NCBI RefSeq assembly: GCF_008386575.1
Contig: NZ_VUOA01000016.1
Location: forward strand, 23,465-79,471
Reading direction: 5' to 3'
DNA from: Salinarimonas soli
Lineage (GTDB): Bacteria; Pseudomonadota; Alphaproteobacteria; Rhizobiales; Beijerinckiaceae
Length of the DNA: 56,007 bases
Shown here: positions 33,814 to 43,073 of the stretch, in pieces
Layout of the letters: each line of letters opens with the position of its first letter
Numbering within the stretch: the stretch's first letter is position 1
Position numbers and translations under genes: made by a program
The notes under the pieces: generated by a model
The model's input: only the letters and a program-made list of their open reading frames with translations
Databases searched by the model: none
Told to the model about the DNA's origin: nothing

Positions 33814-35082
33814 ATGATCACCCGCGCTCAGTTCCTCTGGGGTTCGCTGGCGGCCGCGTTCGCGTCCTCCGCCTCAGGCCAAGCCATGGCGCAGAGCGTC
33901 GCCGAGGCCGCCGGGCAGGCGGAGTGGCGCCAGAACTACGACGCCGCCTCCCGCGTCCGCGTGACCCGCTCCAACACCCCGATCCTGTCGCAGCCCGCTC
34001 TCGCCGCCACCGAGGAGGTGATCGAGCGCTATCGCGACATCGCGGCCCGGGGCGGCTGGGGTACGGTGCCGGGCGAGCGCCTGAAGCTCGGCTCGCGCTC
34101 GAACACGGTGGTGGCGCTGCGCCAGCGCCTCATCATGACGGGCGATCTCGATCCGGCCGCGGGCTCCTCGCCCGTGTACGACTCCTACGTCGAGGCGGGC
34201 GTGCGCCGCTTCCAGGCCCGTCACGGCCTCAACACCACGGGCGCGCTCAACTCCGCGACGCTCGCCTCAATGAACGTGCCGGTGGAGACCCGCCTGCGCC
34301 AGCTCGAGCTGAACGTGGTGCGCCTGCGCTCCTACGCGGGCAATCTCGGCAACCGCTACGTGATCGTGAACATCCCGGCCGCCGTCGTCGAGACGGTCGA
34401 GGCGGGCAACGTGGTGTCGCGCCACGCCGCCGGTGTCGGCAAGATCGACCGCCAGTCGCCGATCATGAACGCCAAGATCACGGAAGTGAACTTCAACCCG
34501 TTCTGGACCGTGCCGGCCTCCATCATCCGCAAGGACCTCATCCCCAAGATGAGGAAGGAGCCGACCTACCTCACGGACAACAAGATCCGCATCTTCAACG
34601 GCGCCGGCCAGGAGCTCCAGCCCTCCCAGGTGAACTGGAACTCCGACGAGGCCACCCGCTACATGTTCAAGCAGGACCCGGGCGGGGACACGAACTCCAT
34701 GGGCTTCGTGCGCATCAACATCCCCAACCCGCACGGCGTCTACATGCACGACACGCCCTCGCGCGGCATCTTCGGCGACGACTTCCGCTTCGTCTCCTCG
34801 GGGTGCGTGCGCATCCAGAACGTTCGCGACTACATCCAGTGGCTCCTCGCCGAGACCCCGGGCTGGACCCGCGAGCAGATCGACGAGACCTTCCGCGCCG
34901 GCCAGCGCCTCGACGCGCGCCTGGCGCAGCCCGTCAACGTCTACTGGACCTACATCACCGCCTGGGCGACCCCGGACGGCCTCGTGCAGTTCCGCGAGGA
35001 TATCTACAACCGCGACGGCGTCGGCGTCCCGATCGCCCGCGGCCCGGCCACGGACGAAGCCCAGGACGAGATGCTCAACTGA
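33814..35082 (+). CDS. L,D-transpeptidase (YkuD domain), probable LdtR target
   Basis: A 422-residue periplasmic peptidoglycan cross-linking enzyme. Residues 1-26 are a signal peptide (MITRAQFLWGSLAAAFASSASG). A peptidoglycan-binding repeat lies at about residues 130-165 (YDSYVEAGVRRFQARHGLNTTG). The YkuD domain follows, with the catalytic HDTPSRGIFGDDFRFVSSGCVRI: His, Ser-x-Gly-Cys-x-Arg all present. It forms 3-3 cross-links or anchors proteins to peptidoglycan. The longer upstream frame is ignored because of the signal peptide. It directly follows ldtR, as in related bacteria. Confidence 0.93.
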   Translation: MITRAQFLWGSLAAAFASSASGQAMAQSVAEAAGQAEWRQNYDAASRVRVTRSNTPILSQPALAATEEVIERYRDIAARGGWGTVPGERLKLGSRSNTVVALRQRLIMTGDLDPAAGSSPVYDSYVEAGVRRFQARHGLNTTGALNSATLASMNVPVETRLRQLELNVVRLRSYAGNLGNRYVIVNIPAAVVETVEAGNVVSRHAAGVGKIDRQSPIMNAKITEVNFNPFWTVPASIIRKDLIPKMRKEPTYLTDNKIRIFNGAGQELQPSQVNWNSDEATRYMFKQDPGGDTNSMGFVRINIPNPHGVYMHDTPSRGIFGDDFRFVSSGCVRIQNVRDYIQWLLAETPGWTREQIDETFRAGQRLDARLAQPVNVYWTYITAWATPDGLVQFREDIYNRDGVGVPIARGPATDEAQDEMLN

Positions 35083-35109
35083 ACGCATCTTCACGTCCGG
35101 AGACGGGGA

Positions 35110-35140
35110 GGGCTCGCCGGGAGGCGGGCCCTTTCGCGTT
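35110..35140 (+). terminator. Terminator of the L,D-transpeptidase gene
   Basis: Stem GGGCTCGCC / GGCGGGCCC with one wobble pair and a GGGA loop, then TTTCGCGTT. It begins 27 bases after the stop codon. Confidence 0.75.
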
Positions 35141-35146
35141 TCAGGC

Positions 35147-35401
35147 TCACGCGAACGGGTTCTTCACCGTCTTCGTCGGCCGAGGCGGCGCTGCCTTGTC
35201 GGGGAGGGTGTCGCCCGCCTCCAACGCCGCGACCGCCGCGTCGAGGATCGCCTTCAGGGCGCGGGCCTGCTCCAGCCCGGCCTTGTCACGGGTGATGTCG
35301 AGGGAGCCGTAGAGGGCGAGCCGGTCGCGGCCGTTCTCGATCGTGAGGCCGCCGAGGGTGCGGGAGGCACGGTCGTCGGCGAAGGGTTTCAAGGTTTTCA
35401 T
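35147..35401 (-). CDS. Small conserved protein of unknown function
   Basis: An 84-residue protein, MKTLKPFADDRASRTLGGLT..., with a short beta part (LTIENGRDRLALYGSLDIT), one helix (KAGLEQARALKAILDAAVAALEAG) and a Pro/Lys tail ending KTVKNPFA. No signal peptide or membrane helix. It starts 4 bases inside the end of the endonuclease gene, so the two are coupled. It could be a cytosolic partner, even an inhibitor of the nuclease, but the nuclease is exported and nothing in the sequence proves this. Confidence 0.7.
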   Translation of the reverse strand: MKTLKPFADDRASRTLGGLTIENGRDRLALYGSLDITRDKAGLEQARALKAILDAAVAALEAGDTLPDKAAPPRPTKTVKNPFA

Positions 35402-36285
35402 CGGCGTCCGGCTCCGTCGATCGCGTCAAGGAGCCCCGACAGGAAATCCCCGGGCGGCGGGGCGGCGGAGGGAGGCTCGGCCCTGCGCCGGGTCGAGGAC
35501 GTGCGGGGCACGTCGGCGCCCGGGGCCGCGTCCGCCGGGATCGGCAGGTCGGCGGCTTGCGCCTTCAGCTGCGCGGGAAGCGAAGGGAACGGGTCGATGC
35601 CGGTGAGGCGGGCAAGCTCGCGGATCGACACCACCTCCACCCCGCCGCCCTCCCGGTTCGCGGCGACATAGGCACCGGCCGCACGGCGGGCCGGCAGGTA
35701 GATCGCCTTGAAGACGTGGGTCGGGACGAGCACGCGGCCGTGCAGCGCCCCGATCTCGGCGCCCTGGAAGACCGGTCCGGTCACTGCAAAGACCTCCCCC
35801 TCGCGGGTGGCGATGTCCCGGGTGGCGCTCTCGATGCGCTCCCACAGGTGCCGGTTCAGCTCCGGGTTCTGGGGCACCATGTTGGCGAGGCTGAAGGACT
35901 CCTCCTGCGCCTGCGCGTCGGGCATGTCGCCGGCGGGCGCCATGTGGCCCCGGTCGAAGCCCGAGCGGGCATAGTCCGACAGCTCGGCGCGCTCGTCGCG
36001 GGGGAGGTTGGGATCGGCGTGGAAATCGTCCACCCGGTCCGTCCGGCGGGCGCCCCGCATGGTCTCGCGCGTGAGGTGCTCGGCGGCCCAGAGCGGCGTG
36101 CGGGTGAGCCCGGAATGCAGGACGGCGAAGCCCGAATAGCACAGGGGCCGGGTCTCCGGCGTCAGCTTCGCGTCCAGGAGATCGGGTGCGTGGCCCGTCG
36201 CGAAATGCTCGGGGCAGGCGGTGGGGGCCGCGAGCGCGGGGCTGCCGGCGAGAAGCGCGAGAGCGACGAGAAGGCGCGCGATCAT
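35398..36285 (-). CDS. Secreted DNA/RNA non-specific endonuclease
   Basis: A 295-residue beta-beta-alpha-metal nuclease of the NUC1 family. Residues 1-19 are a signal peptide (MIARLLVALALLAGSPALA). The active site is DYARSGFDRGHMAPAGDM with the DRGHM His, and the metal-binding Asn is in MVPQNPELNRHLWERIE. These enzymes degrade DNA and RNA outside the cytoplasm. The C-terminal 60 residues are Pro/Ala-rich and look disordered. Overlaps the small downstream gene by 4 bases. Confidence 0.92.
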   Translation of the reverse strand: MIARLLVALALLAGSPALAAPTACPEHFATGHAPDLLDAKLTPETRPLCYSGFAVLHSGLTRTPLWAAEHLTRETMRGARRTDRVDDFHADPNLPRDERAELSDYARSGFDRGHMAPAGDMPDAQAQEESFSLANMVPQNPELNRHLWERIESATRDIATREGEVFAVTGPVFQGAEIGALHGRVLVPTHVFKAIYLPARRAAGAYVAANREGGGVEVVSIRELARLTGIDPFPSLPAQLKAQAADLPIPADAAPGADVPRTSSTRRRAEPPSAAPPPGDFLSGLLDAIDGAGRR

Positions 36286-36435
36286 GACCGGGCGCCTCCT
36301 TCCACGCCCCGACCGGACCCGACGGGATCCTTGTTGGGGAATCCGCGAACGGGGCCGTGGTTCGGGCTTGGCCGTAAGGGTTGGTCGTTCGGAACGATCA
36401 CGCGGCCACCGGAGCGGCCGCGTGATCGATGTGCG

Positions 36436-37497
36436 TCACAGGGTGCGGTCGGTGCCCGTCTGCGTCGTCGTTCGGCTGTCGTCCACCACCACGGCCGTGC
36501 GGTTCGCCGGCGTGATTTGCTCGTGGGTGGTACCCGCGGAGCGGGTGCCCGTCGACAGGAGGGCACGGTCCGTCATCGTCGGATCGACGGCGCCGGTCCG
36601 ACCGCCGAACCACGAGGCCGCGGCGCCGAGGATCAGGCCGAGGGCGCCGAGCAGGGCGCCGCGGGAGACGCCCTTGGCGGCGGTGTCGGCCGCCTGCTTG
36701 GCCTGCTCCTTGGCCTGGTCGGCGGTCTGGCGATACTGCTGCTCGTAGTCGGCGACGCGCTTGCGCGCCTCCTCGACGGGGATGTTCTGGGCCTTCGCGA
36801 TCGCCTCGGCCGCACGGGTGCGGGCCTCGTCGGCCTTGGCCTGGTCACCCGTCAGCGCGGCGCGGACCGCGCTCACGGCGGCGTCGCGCAGGGCCGCGGG
36901 ATCGTTGCCGCCCGTCGAGTCGCGCACTTGACGCTCGATGGCACCGAAGGGATCGGTCACCTGCGACAGCTGGGGCGCCGCGGCCTGGGCCGCCGTCTGA
37001 GCCGTCTGGCCCACCGCGGAGGTCACGCCGCCGAGCGCGCCCGAGACGGTGCGGTAGGCGCCGCCCACGAGGCCGCCGAGGGTGGAGGTGAGGAGGTAGA
37101 AGATGAGGAGCGTGGTGAGCGCCCAGGCCGTGAGCCCGTGCCAGCCCGCCGTCGACTCCTTCGGACGGCCCGACAGCCGGCCCGCCGCGTAGCCGCCGAC
37201 GAACGAGGCGATCACGCCCGACAGGACGAACCAGATCGCCGCCCCGATCGAGAAGGTGCTCGCCGACGGGTTCGCGGCGGCGCCGCCCGCCGGATCGAGG
37301 GTCGCGGCGCCGATGCCGATGCCGAGCATGTTGAGCACGAGCTGCGTCACGAGGGCCGTGGCGACGCCCGCGAGCACGGCGCCCCAGGAGATGTTGTTGA
37401 GGAGAACGGTGCGGGAATCCTCGGCGGGCGTGACGGGGCTCATGTGAGGCGCGTCATGGTCGCCCATGTTCCTCGGGGTGGCGGGATGATTGGCCAT
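36436..37497 (-). CDS. PhnA-like integral membrane protein
   Basis: A 353-residue membrane protein of a group often labelled PhnA-like in Hyphomicrobiales. Helices lie at about residues 37-58 (ISWGAVLAGVATALVTQLVL), 85-107, 125-150 and near 308-325. The block NPSASTFSIGAAIWFVLSGVIASFVGGYAAGRLSGRPKE, in two parts, is the family core. A charged coiled segment with many Ala and Lys (about residues 190-295) follows. The label comes from databases and says nothing of phosphonate metabolism. Function unknown. ATG at 37497. Confidence 0.8.
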   Translation of the reverse strand: MANHPATPRNMGDHDAPHMSPVTPAEDSRTVLLNNISWGAVLAGVATALVTQLVLNMLGIGIGAATLDPAGGAAANPSASTFSIGAAIWFVLSGVIASFVGGYAAGRLSGRPKESTAGWHGLTAWALTTLLIFYLLTSTLGGLVGGAYRTVSGALGGVTSAVGQTAQTAAQAAAPQLSQVTDPFGAIERQVRDSTGGNDPAALRDAAVSAVRAALTGDQAKADEARTRAAEAIAKAQNIPVEEARKRVADYEQQYRQTADQAKEQAKQAADTAAKGVSRGALLGALGLILGAAASWFGGRTGAVDPTMTDRALLSTGTRSAGTTHEQITPANRTAVVVDDSRTTTQTGTDRTL

Positions 37498-37868
37498 GGT
37501 GCGTCTCCGGGCAAAGCTACGGGTCAGCGCCAGAACATCGCACCAATGATAGAGTTCCCGTGCGTCGTGCAATCTGGTGTGGAAAATGCGAAAACTTCCG
37601 GAAAGCACGGCGAGCCGATCTTTGTTCATGGCGATATTTCGCCGGCATCTGCTCTGGACTGCAAAGCTTGCGGTCCGACGGATCCCGGGCCCGCGCACGG
37701 CGCCGTTGCGCCGCACGGCCCTTGGGCCGCAACGGATTGGCGTGGCCCCGGGCCGCATGGTAAGGCCGCTTCCGCGGACGGCGGGCAGGGGCCATATCCG
37801 GGTCGGGCGACCCGTACGGCTCTCGAACGGGGCGCGCCGCCACTGAACCAGCTGAGGCGAGGCATCCC
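37498..37868. promoter_or_regulatory. Divergent promoter region between the PhnA-like gene and glyA
   Basis: 371 bases with no convincing gene; it must carry promoters for both neighbours. AT-rich patches lie at about 37535-37640. No riboswitch, operator or repeat was recognised. GAGGCGAGG precedes the glyA ATG as ribosome site. Confidence 0.5.
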
Positions 37869-39173
37869 ATGAGCGCGAGCACGGCGGCCCAGGGCCATCT
37901 GTCGAATTCCTTCTTCTCCGCGTCCCTCGCCGATGCGGATCCCGAGATCGCACGCTCCATCGAGCTCGAGCTCGGCCGCCAGCGTGACGAGATCGAGCTC
38001 ATCGCCTCCGAGAACATCGTGTCGCGCGCCGTCCTGGAGGCGCAAGGCTCGGTGATGACGAACAAGTACGCGGAGGGCTATCCGGGCCGTCGCTATTACG
38101 GCGGCTGCCAGTTCGTCGACATCGCGGAAAAGCTCGCCATCGAGCGCGCCTGCCGCCTCTTCGATTGCCGCTTCGCCAACGTCCAGCCCAATTCCGGCTC
38201 CCAGGCCAACCAGGCCGTGTTCATGGCGCTGATGAAGCCCGGCGACACCTTCATGGGCCTCGATCTCGCCGCCGGCGGGCACCTCACCCACGGCTCGCCC
38301 GTCAACATGTCGGGCAAGTGGTTCAACGTGGTGAGCTACAAGGTGCGCGAGGACGACCAGCTCATCGACATGGACGAGGTGGAGCGGCTCGCGAAGGAGC
38401 ACCGCCCCAAGGTGATCGTGGCCGGCGGCTCGGCCTATTCGCGCCACTGGGACTTCGCCCGCTTCCGCGAGATCGCGGACGAGGTCGGCGCGTTCTTCAT
38501 GGTCGACGTCGCGCATTTCGCGGGTCTGGTGGCCGGCGGCGCGCATCCCTCGCCGTTCCCCCACGCCCATGTGGTGACCACCACCACGCACAAGACGCTG
38601 CGCGGCCCGCGCGGCGGCATGATCCTCACCAACGACGAGGATCTGGCCAAGAAGTTCAACTCGGCGATCTTCCCCGGCCTCCAGGGCGGGCCGCTCATGC
38701 ACGTCATCGCCGCCAAGGCCGTGGCCTTCGGCGAGGCGCTGCGGCCGGAATTCAAGCTCTACGCCCGCGCCGTGGTCGAGAACGCCCGCGCGCTGGCCAG
38801 CACCGTGGCGTCCGGCGGCTACGCCATCGTGGCGGGCGGTACCGACAACCACCTCATGCTCGTCGACCTGCGGCCCAAGGGCCTCACGGGCAAGGCGGCG
38901 GAAGCCGCGCTCGGGCGCGCCCACATCACCTGCAACAAGAACGGCGTGCCCTTCGACCCCGAGAAGCCGATGGTGACCTCGGGCGTCCGCCTCGGCACCC
39001 CCGCCTGCACCACCCGCGGCTTCGGCGTGGCCGAGTTCCGCCGCGTGGGCGAGCTCGTGGTCGAGACCCTCGACGGTCTGGCCGCGAACGGCGAGGCGGG
39101 CAACGGCGCCGTCGAGGAGGGCGTGAAGGACCGGGTTCACGAGCTCACCCGCCGCTTCCCGATCTACGGGTGA
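37869..39173 (+). CDS. glyA: Serine hydroxymethyltransferase
   Basis: A 434-residue PLP enzyme that turns serine and tetrahydrofolate into glycine and methylene-tetrahydrofolate, the main source of one-carbon units. Typical blocks are [34 protein letters not shown], the PLP Lys in [16 protein letters not shown], and [16 protein letters not shown]. Cytosolic tetramer or dimer. It opens the cofactor gene block glyA-nrdR-ribD-ribE-ribH-nusB, although a repeat island separates it from nrdR. Confidence 0.97.
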   Translation: MSASTAAQGHLSNSFFSASLADADPEIARSIELELGRQRDEIELIASENIVSRAVLEAQGSVMTNKYAEGYPGRRYYGGCQFVDIAEKLAIERACRLFDCRFANVQPNSGSQANQAVFMALMKPGDTFMGLDLAAGGHLTHGSPVNMSGKWFNVVSYKVREDDQLIDMDEVERLAKEHRPKVIVAGGSAYSRHWDFARFREIADEVGAFFMVDVAHFAGLVAGGAHPSPFPHAHVVTTTTHKTLRGPRGGMILTNDEDLAKKFNSAIFPGLQGGPLMHVIAAKAVAFGEALRPEFKLYARAVVENARALASTVASGGYAIVAGGTDNHLMLVDLRPKGLTGKAAEAALGRAHITCNKNGVPFDPEKPMVTSGVRLGTPACTTRGFGVAEFRRVGELVVETLDGLAANGEAGNGAVEEGVKDRVHELTRRFPIYG

Positions 39174-39176
39174 TCT

Positions 39177-39335
39177 TTCCCCCTCCCCCTTGTGGGGAGG
39201 GGTTAGGGGTGGGGGTCGGGACGCGAGATCGTCCGGTGCAAGGCTAGCCTGTACGGGCGTGCGTGCTCCCTTCCTCCCCGCCAGCTCCGACTTTGCGACC
39301 CCCACCCCCAACCCCTCCCCACAAGGGAGAGGGGA
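39177..39335. repeat. Inverted pair of CCCCTCCCC repeats between glyA and nrdR
   Basis: CCCCTTGTGGGGAGGGGTTAGGGGTGGGGG (39185 on) and its near reverse complement CCCCCACCCCCAACCCCTCCCCACAAGGG (39300-39328) flank about 85 bases. The two arms could pair over a long range. A member of the palindromic family with CACAAG at the centre. It may end the glyA message. Confidence 0.75.
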
Positions 39336-39407
39336 GCGCGTCGCGCTTGCTCCACGCCCGAACCCGTCATAGATCGCCCCCAGCGCACCACGCGCCCGAG
39401 GACCCCC

Positions 39408-39902
39408 ATGCGCTGTCCCTTCTGCGGCAACGCCGACACCCAGGTGAAGGACTCCCGGCCGACCGAGGACGCCGCGGCGATCCGGCGGCGGCGCGTCTGC
39501 TCGGATTGCGGCGGGCGGTTCACCACCTTCGAGCGGGTGCAGCTGCGCGAGGTCACCATCGTCAAGCGCTCGGGCGAGCGGGAGATCTTCGACCGGGACA
39601 AGCTCCAGCGCTCCGTCGAGATCGCCCTGCGCAAGCGCAACGTCGACCGCGAGCGCGTCGAGCGCATGATCAACGGCATCGTGCGCCAGCTGGAGAGCGC
39701 GGGCGAGGCCGAGGTGCCGGCCGAGACCGTGGGCGGGCTCGTCATGGAGGGGCTGAAGGGCCTCGACGAGGTGGCCTATGTCCGCTTCGCGTCCGTTTAC
39801 AAGAACTTCCGCGAGGCCAAGGACTTCGAGGACCTGCTCGGCGCCATGAGCGGCGACGAGGAGCCCCCGTCGCGCGCCGGCCGGGTCCCGTCCAAGGGAT
39901 GA
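39408..39902 (+). CDS. nrdR: Ribonucleotide reductase regulator NrdR
   Basis: A 164-residue repressor that senses ATP/dATP. The zinc ribbon is at residues 1-35 ([35 protein letters not shown], four Cys), and the ATP-cone covers about residues 45-140 ([41 protein letters not shown]). It controls nrd genes through NrdR boxes; none was found in this window. The stop overlaps the ribD start (ATGA). Confidence 0.97.
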   Translation: MRCPFCGNADTQVKDSRPTEDAAAIRRRRVCSDCGGRFTTFERVQLREVTIVKRSGEREIFDRDKLQRSVEIALRKRNVDRERVERMINGIVRQLESAGEAEVPAETVGGLVMEGLKGLDEVAYVRFASVYKNFREAKDFEDLLGAMSGDEEPPSRAGRVPSKG

Positions 39903-41011
39903 GCGCGCCGGCCGCCGACGAGCGGTGGATGCGCCTGGCGTTGGCCGTCGGGGCGCGCCATCTCGGGCACACCTGGCCCAACCCGAGCGTCGGCGCCGTG
40001 GTGGTGGGCGAGACGCGAGGCGTCCCGATCGTGCTCGCCACGGGGGTCACGCAGGCGGGCGGGCGCCCCCACGCCGAGCGCGTGGCGCTCGCGGCCGCAG
40101 GCGACGCGGCCCGGGGCGCGACCCTCTACGTCACCCTGGAGCCCTGCTCGCATCACGGCCGCACGCCGCCTTGCGTCGATGCCGTGATCGCGTCCGGCAT
40201 CGCCCGCGTCGTCGTGGCTCTCACCGACCCCGACCCCCGCGTGAGCGGCCGGGGCGCTGCGCTCCTGCGGGGGCAGGGGATCGCGGTCGAGACGGGGATC
40301 CTGGAGGCGGAGGCTGCGCGCGCCCATCGCGGGCACGTGAAGCGCGTGACGCGGGGCCTCCCGGCCCTCACCCTGAAGCTCGCCCGCACCCGCGACGGCT
40401 TTGCCGCCGCCACCGGCCCGCGCCTCCTCATCACGGGCGAGATCGCGGCCGGCCACGTCCATCTCATGCGCTACCACGCGGACGCGATCATGGTCGGCTC
40501 CGGCACCGTCGCGGCCGACGATCCCCGCCTCGACGTGCGGCTGCCGGGGCTCGGCCCGGGCTCCCCCGTGCGGGTGGTGATCGACAGCGCGCTGTCGATC
40601 GACCCCGCGGCGCGCCTCGTCGCCACCGCCCGCGAGATCCCCACCTGGGTGATCGCCACCGAGGGCGCGCCGGTCGGCCCCGAGCGTATCCTGGCAGGCG
40701 CCGGCGTCGAGGTGATGCGGGTCGCCGCCGACGCGGCAGGCCGGGTGGACGTGGCGGAAGCCCTGCGGCTCCTAGCCCTGCGCGGCATCACGCGGGTGTT
40801 CTGCGAGGGCGGCCCGCGTCTTGCGGATGCGCTCGCGGCTGCCGATCTCGTGGACGAGGCCGTGATCCTCACCGGGCCCGCCTCGCTGGGCGCGCAGGGA
40901 ATCCCGGCGGTTGGACCGGGGCTCGCGGACGCCCTCGCCCGGCGCTTTCGCCCCGTCTCGGCCTGGCCCGCCGGCCCCGACCTGATCGAGACCTTTGAGA
41001 GGACCGCCTGA
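39899..41011 (+). CDS. ribD: Bifunctional riboflavin deaminase/reductase
   Basis: A 370-residue two-domain enzyme for the second and third steps of riboflavin synthesis. The N-terminal deaminase (about residues 1-150) has the zinc site [11 protein letters not shown] and [14 protein letters not shown]. The C-terminal reductase (about 155-370) has [32 protein letters not shown] and [16 protein letters not shown] at 39899 shares bases with the nrdR stop, and its own stop shares one base with the ribE start (TGATG), a tight operon. Confidence 0.96.
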   Translation: MSAPAADERWMRLALAVGARHLGHTWPNPSVGAVVVGETRGVPIVLATGVTQAGGRPHAERVALAAAGDAARGATLYVTLEPCSHHGRTPPCVDAVIASGIARVVVALTDPDPRVSGRGAALLRGQGIAVETGILEAEAARAHRGHVKRVTRGLPALTLKLARTRDGFAAATGPRLLITGEIAAGHVHLMRYHADAIMVGSGTVAADDPRLDVRLPGLGPGSPVRVVIDSALSIDPAARLVATAREIPTWVIATEGAPVGPERILAGAGVEVMRVAADAAGRVDVAEALRLLALRGITRVFCEGGPRLADALAAADLVDEAVILTGPASLGAQGIPAVGPGLADALARRFRPVSAWPAGPDLIETFERTA

Positions 41012-41637
41012 TGTTCACCGGGATCGTCACGGATGTGGGCCGGGTGTCGGCCGTCTCGGAGGCCGCCAATGTCCGGCGCATCCGCATCGAATCGGCCTAC
41101 GACCCCGCCACGATCCAGCTCGGCGCCTCCATCGCCTGCTCGGGGCCGTGCCTCACGGTGGTAGGCTTCGGTCCGCAGGGTGCGGGCGCCTGGTTCGAGG
41201 TGGATGCCGCCGCCGAGACCCTGGCGCGCACGAGCGTGTCCAACTGGGGGGAGGGGACCCGGGTGAACCTGGAGCGCTCCCTCAAGATCGGCGACGAGCT
41301 CGGCGGGCATATCGTGACGGGCCACGTGGACGGCGTCGCCGAGATCGTGCGCCGCGTCGAGATGAGCGCCTCCGACGACCCCTGGGGCCCCACCGCCCGC
41401 TTCGACATCCGCGCGCCCGCCCGCCTCTCCCGCTTCATCGCCGAGAAGGGCTCGGTCGCGCTCGACGGCACGTCGCTCACGGTGAACTCCGTCGAGGGCG
41501 ACGTCTTCTCCGTCCTCCTCATCCCCCACACCCTCGCCGTCACCACCTGGGGCGACCGCAAGGCGGGCGACGGGCTGAACCTGGAGGTGGACCTGATGGC
41601 CCGCTACGCGGCGCGCCTGAGCGAGGCGCGGGGGTAG
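41011..41637 (+). CDS. ribE: Riboflavin synthase, alpha subunit
   Basis: A 208-residue protein with the two lumazine-binding repeats that make riboflavin from two lumazine molecules. Repeat one begins [15 protein letters not shown] and holds LGASIACSGPCLTV; repeat two begins GHIVTGHVDGVAEIV and holds SVALDGTSLTVNSV. The C-terminal helix with LEVDLMARYAARL forms the trimer. Coupled to ribD. A 387-base repeat island splits it from ribH. Confidence 0.95.
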   Translation: MFTGIVTDVGRVSAVSEAANVRRIRIESAYDPATIQLGASIACSGPCLTVVGFGPQGAGAWFEVDAAAETLARTSVSNWGEGTRVNLERSLKIGDELGGHIVTGHVDGVAEIVRRVEMSASDDPWGPTARFDIRAPARLSRFIAEKGSVALDGTSLTVNSVEGDVFSVLLIPHTLAVTTWGDRKAGDGLNLEVDLMARYAARLSEARG

Positions 41638-41965
41638 CCCCCCTCTTCCATGGGGAGAGGGGTTGGGGGTGAGGGGGTAACACGCTGGTGGGTTCGCACG
41701 AGTACCCTCTCCCCTAGAGGGAGAGGGTAGCCTGCGGAGCAGGCCGGGAGTGGGGGCCGTCAGGAGGTTCGCGCTGCCTGGGCCGCCGCGTGAGACCAAT
41801 GTCCCGCGGTCCTGCAAGCCTTCAGCTCCGCTTTTGCGCTCCCCGTCACTCGACCCCCGCTGACGCGGGGGCACCCTCTCCCTCCAGGGGGGAGTTCTGC
41901 TGGTTCGAGGTTGTACCCCCTCACCCCCGACCCCTCTCCCCATGGGAGAGGGGAGGGTGCCTCGC
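41638..41965. repeat. Repeat island between ribE and ribH
   Basis: Copies of the CCTCTCCC family at 41643-41675 (reversed), 41704-41728, 41868-41895 and 41920-41958 (forward, CCCCTCACCCCCGACCCCTCTCCCCATGGGAGAGGGG). The outer two form an inverted pair about 250 bases apart. The middle (about 41760-41860) has no recognised feature. No FMN riboswitch was seen. Confidence 0.75.
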
Positions 41966-42024
41966 CCTTGCCCTTCCGTCCGCCCTCCCGTACACGACCC
42001 CGTCCCGCTTCCCGGAACCCCGCC

Positions 42025-42516
42025 ATGGTCGCTCATTCCCCCGCCCGTCTCGACGCCACGCCCCTGCCCGGCGCCCGCGTGCTCGTGGTCGAGGCGCGCT
42101 ACTACGAGGATCTCGCGGACGAGCTCCTGCGCGGCGTGCGAGCGGCCGCGGAGGCGGCGGGCGCGTCCCTCGACGTGCTCACCGTCATGGGGGCGCTCGA
42201 GATCCCCGCCGCCATGGCGATCGCGCTCGACGCCGCCGAGCGCCGGGGCGCGCCCTATGACGCCGCGGTGGCGCTGGGCTGCGTCATCCGGGGCGACACG
42301 GGGCATTACGACATCGTGGCCGGCGAGAGCGCGCGGGCGCTCATGGATCTCTCGGTCGCGCGCCGCCTGCCGCTCGGCAACGGCATCCTCACCGTGAACA
42401 CCGAGGACCAGGCCTGGACCCGGGCGCGGGTCGGGGAGTTGAACAAGGGCGGCGGGGCTGCCGAGGCGGCGCTCGCCGTGCTCCGGCTCAGGCGCCGGCT
42501 CCAGGGGGACATCTAG
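42025..42516 (+). CDS. ribH: 6,7-dimethyl-8-ribityllumazine synthase
   Basis: A 163-residue lumazine synthase, which joins the ribD product to dihydroxybutanone phosphate. Family parts are [52 protein letters not shown] with the catalytic His, and [13 protein letters not shown]. The His motif is GHYD where THFD is usual. ATG at 42025 has no strong ribosome site. It lies 3 bases before nusB, so the pair is co-transcribed. RibBA, the other branch enzyme, is not in the window. Confidence 0.94.
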   Translation: MVAHSPARLDATPLPGARVLVVEARYYEDLADELLRGVRAAAEAAGASLDVLTVMGALEIPAAMAIALDAAERRGAPYDAAVALGCVIRGDTGHYDIVAGESARALMDLSVARRLPLGNGILTVNTEDQAWTRARVGELNKGGGAAEAALAVLRLRRRLQGDI

Positions 42517-42519
42517 GAC

Positions 42520-43017
42520 ATGGCGAAAGCCACCGAACGCAGCGCCGCGCGCCTCGCCGCCGTCCAGGCGCTCTACCAGATGGACGTGGCCGGCAAGGGT
42601 ATCGTCGATGCCCTCGCGGAGTTCGAGGCGCACTGGATCGGCCGCGAGGTCGACGGCGTCGAGTTCCAGCCTGCCGAGAACGCGTTCTTCCGCGACCTCC
42701 TGTCGGGCGTGGTCGAGCAGCAGCGCGCCGTCGACCAGCGCATCGACGCGACGCTCGCCGAGGGCTGGCCCCTGCGCCGGATCGAGGCGGTGCTGCGCGC
42801 CATCATGCGGGCGGGCGCCTACGAGCTCATGTTCCGCAAGGACGTGCCGGCCCGCGTGGTCATCACCGAATATGTCGACGTGACGCACAGCTTCTACGGC
42901 GATGACGAGCCGGGCCTCGTCAACGCGGTGCTCGACGCCATCACCCGCGAGGTGCGCCCGGGCGAGCTCGACGCCCGCGGGGCCGGCCGCGGCGGGGAGC
43001 GCCGGGGAAAACAATAG
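42520..43017 (+). CDS. nusB: Transcription antitermination protein NusB
   Basis: A 165-residue RNA-binding all-helical protein of rRNA antitermination complexes with NusE (S10). Typical are ERSAARLAAVQALYQMDVAG, FFRDLLSGVVEQQRAVDQ, and the C-terminal VINEYVDV-like VVITEYVDVTHSFYGDDEPGLVNAVLDAI, given here in parts. The last 20 residues are an Arg/Gly-rich tail. It follows ribH by 3 bases, the usual order, and precedes thiL. Confidence 0.96.
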   Translation: MAKATERSAARLAAVQALYQMDVAGKGIVDALAEFEAHWIGREVDGVEFQPAENAFFRDLLSGVVEQQRAVDQRIDATLAEGWPLRRIEAVLRAIMRAGAYELMFRKDVPARVVITEYVDVTHSFYGDDEPGLVNAVLDAITREVRPGELDARGAGRGGERRGKQ

Positions 43018-43073
43018 GCCGCGGGGCTTATCGGCTCGACACCGCGCGGCGGCGGGTTCAAGTTGCGTGAGCC

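Noticed and set aside
41638-42024. Possible FMN riboswitch before ribH
   Set aside because: The gap holds palindromic repeats only; no conserved RFN-element blocks were recognised.
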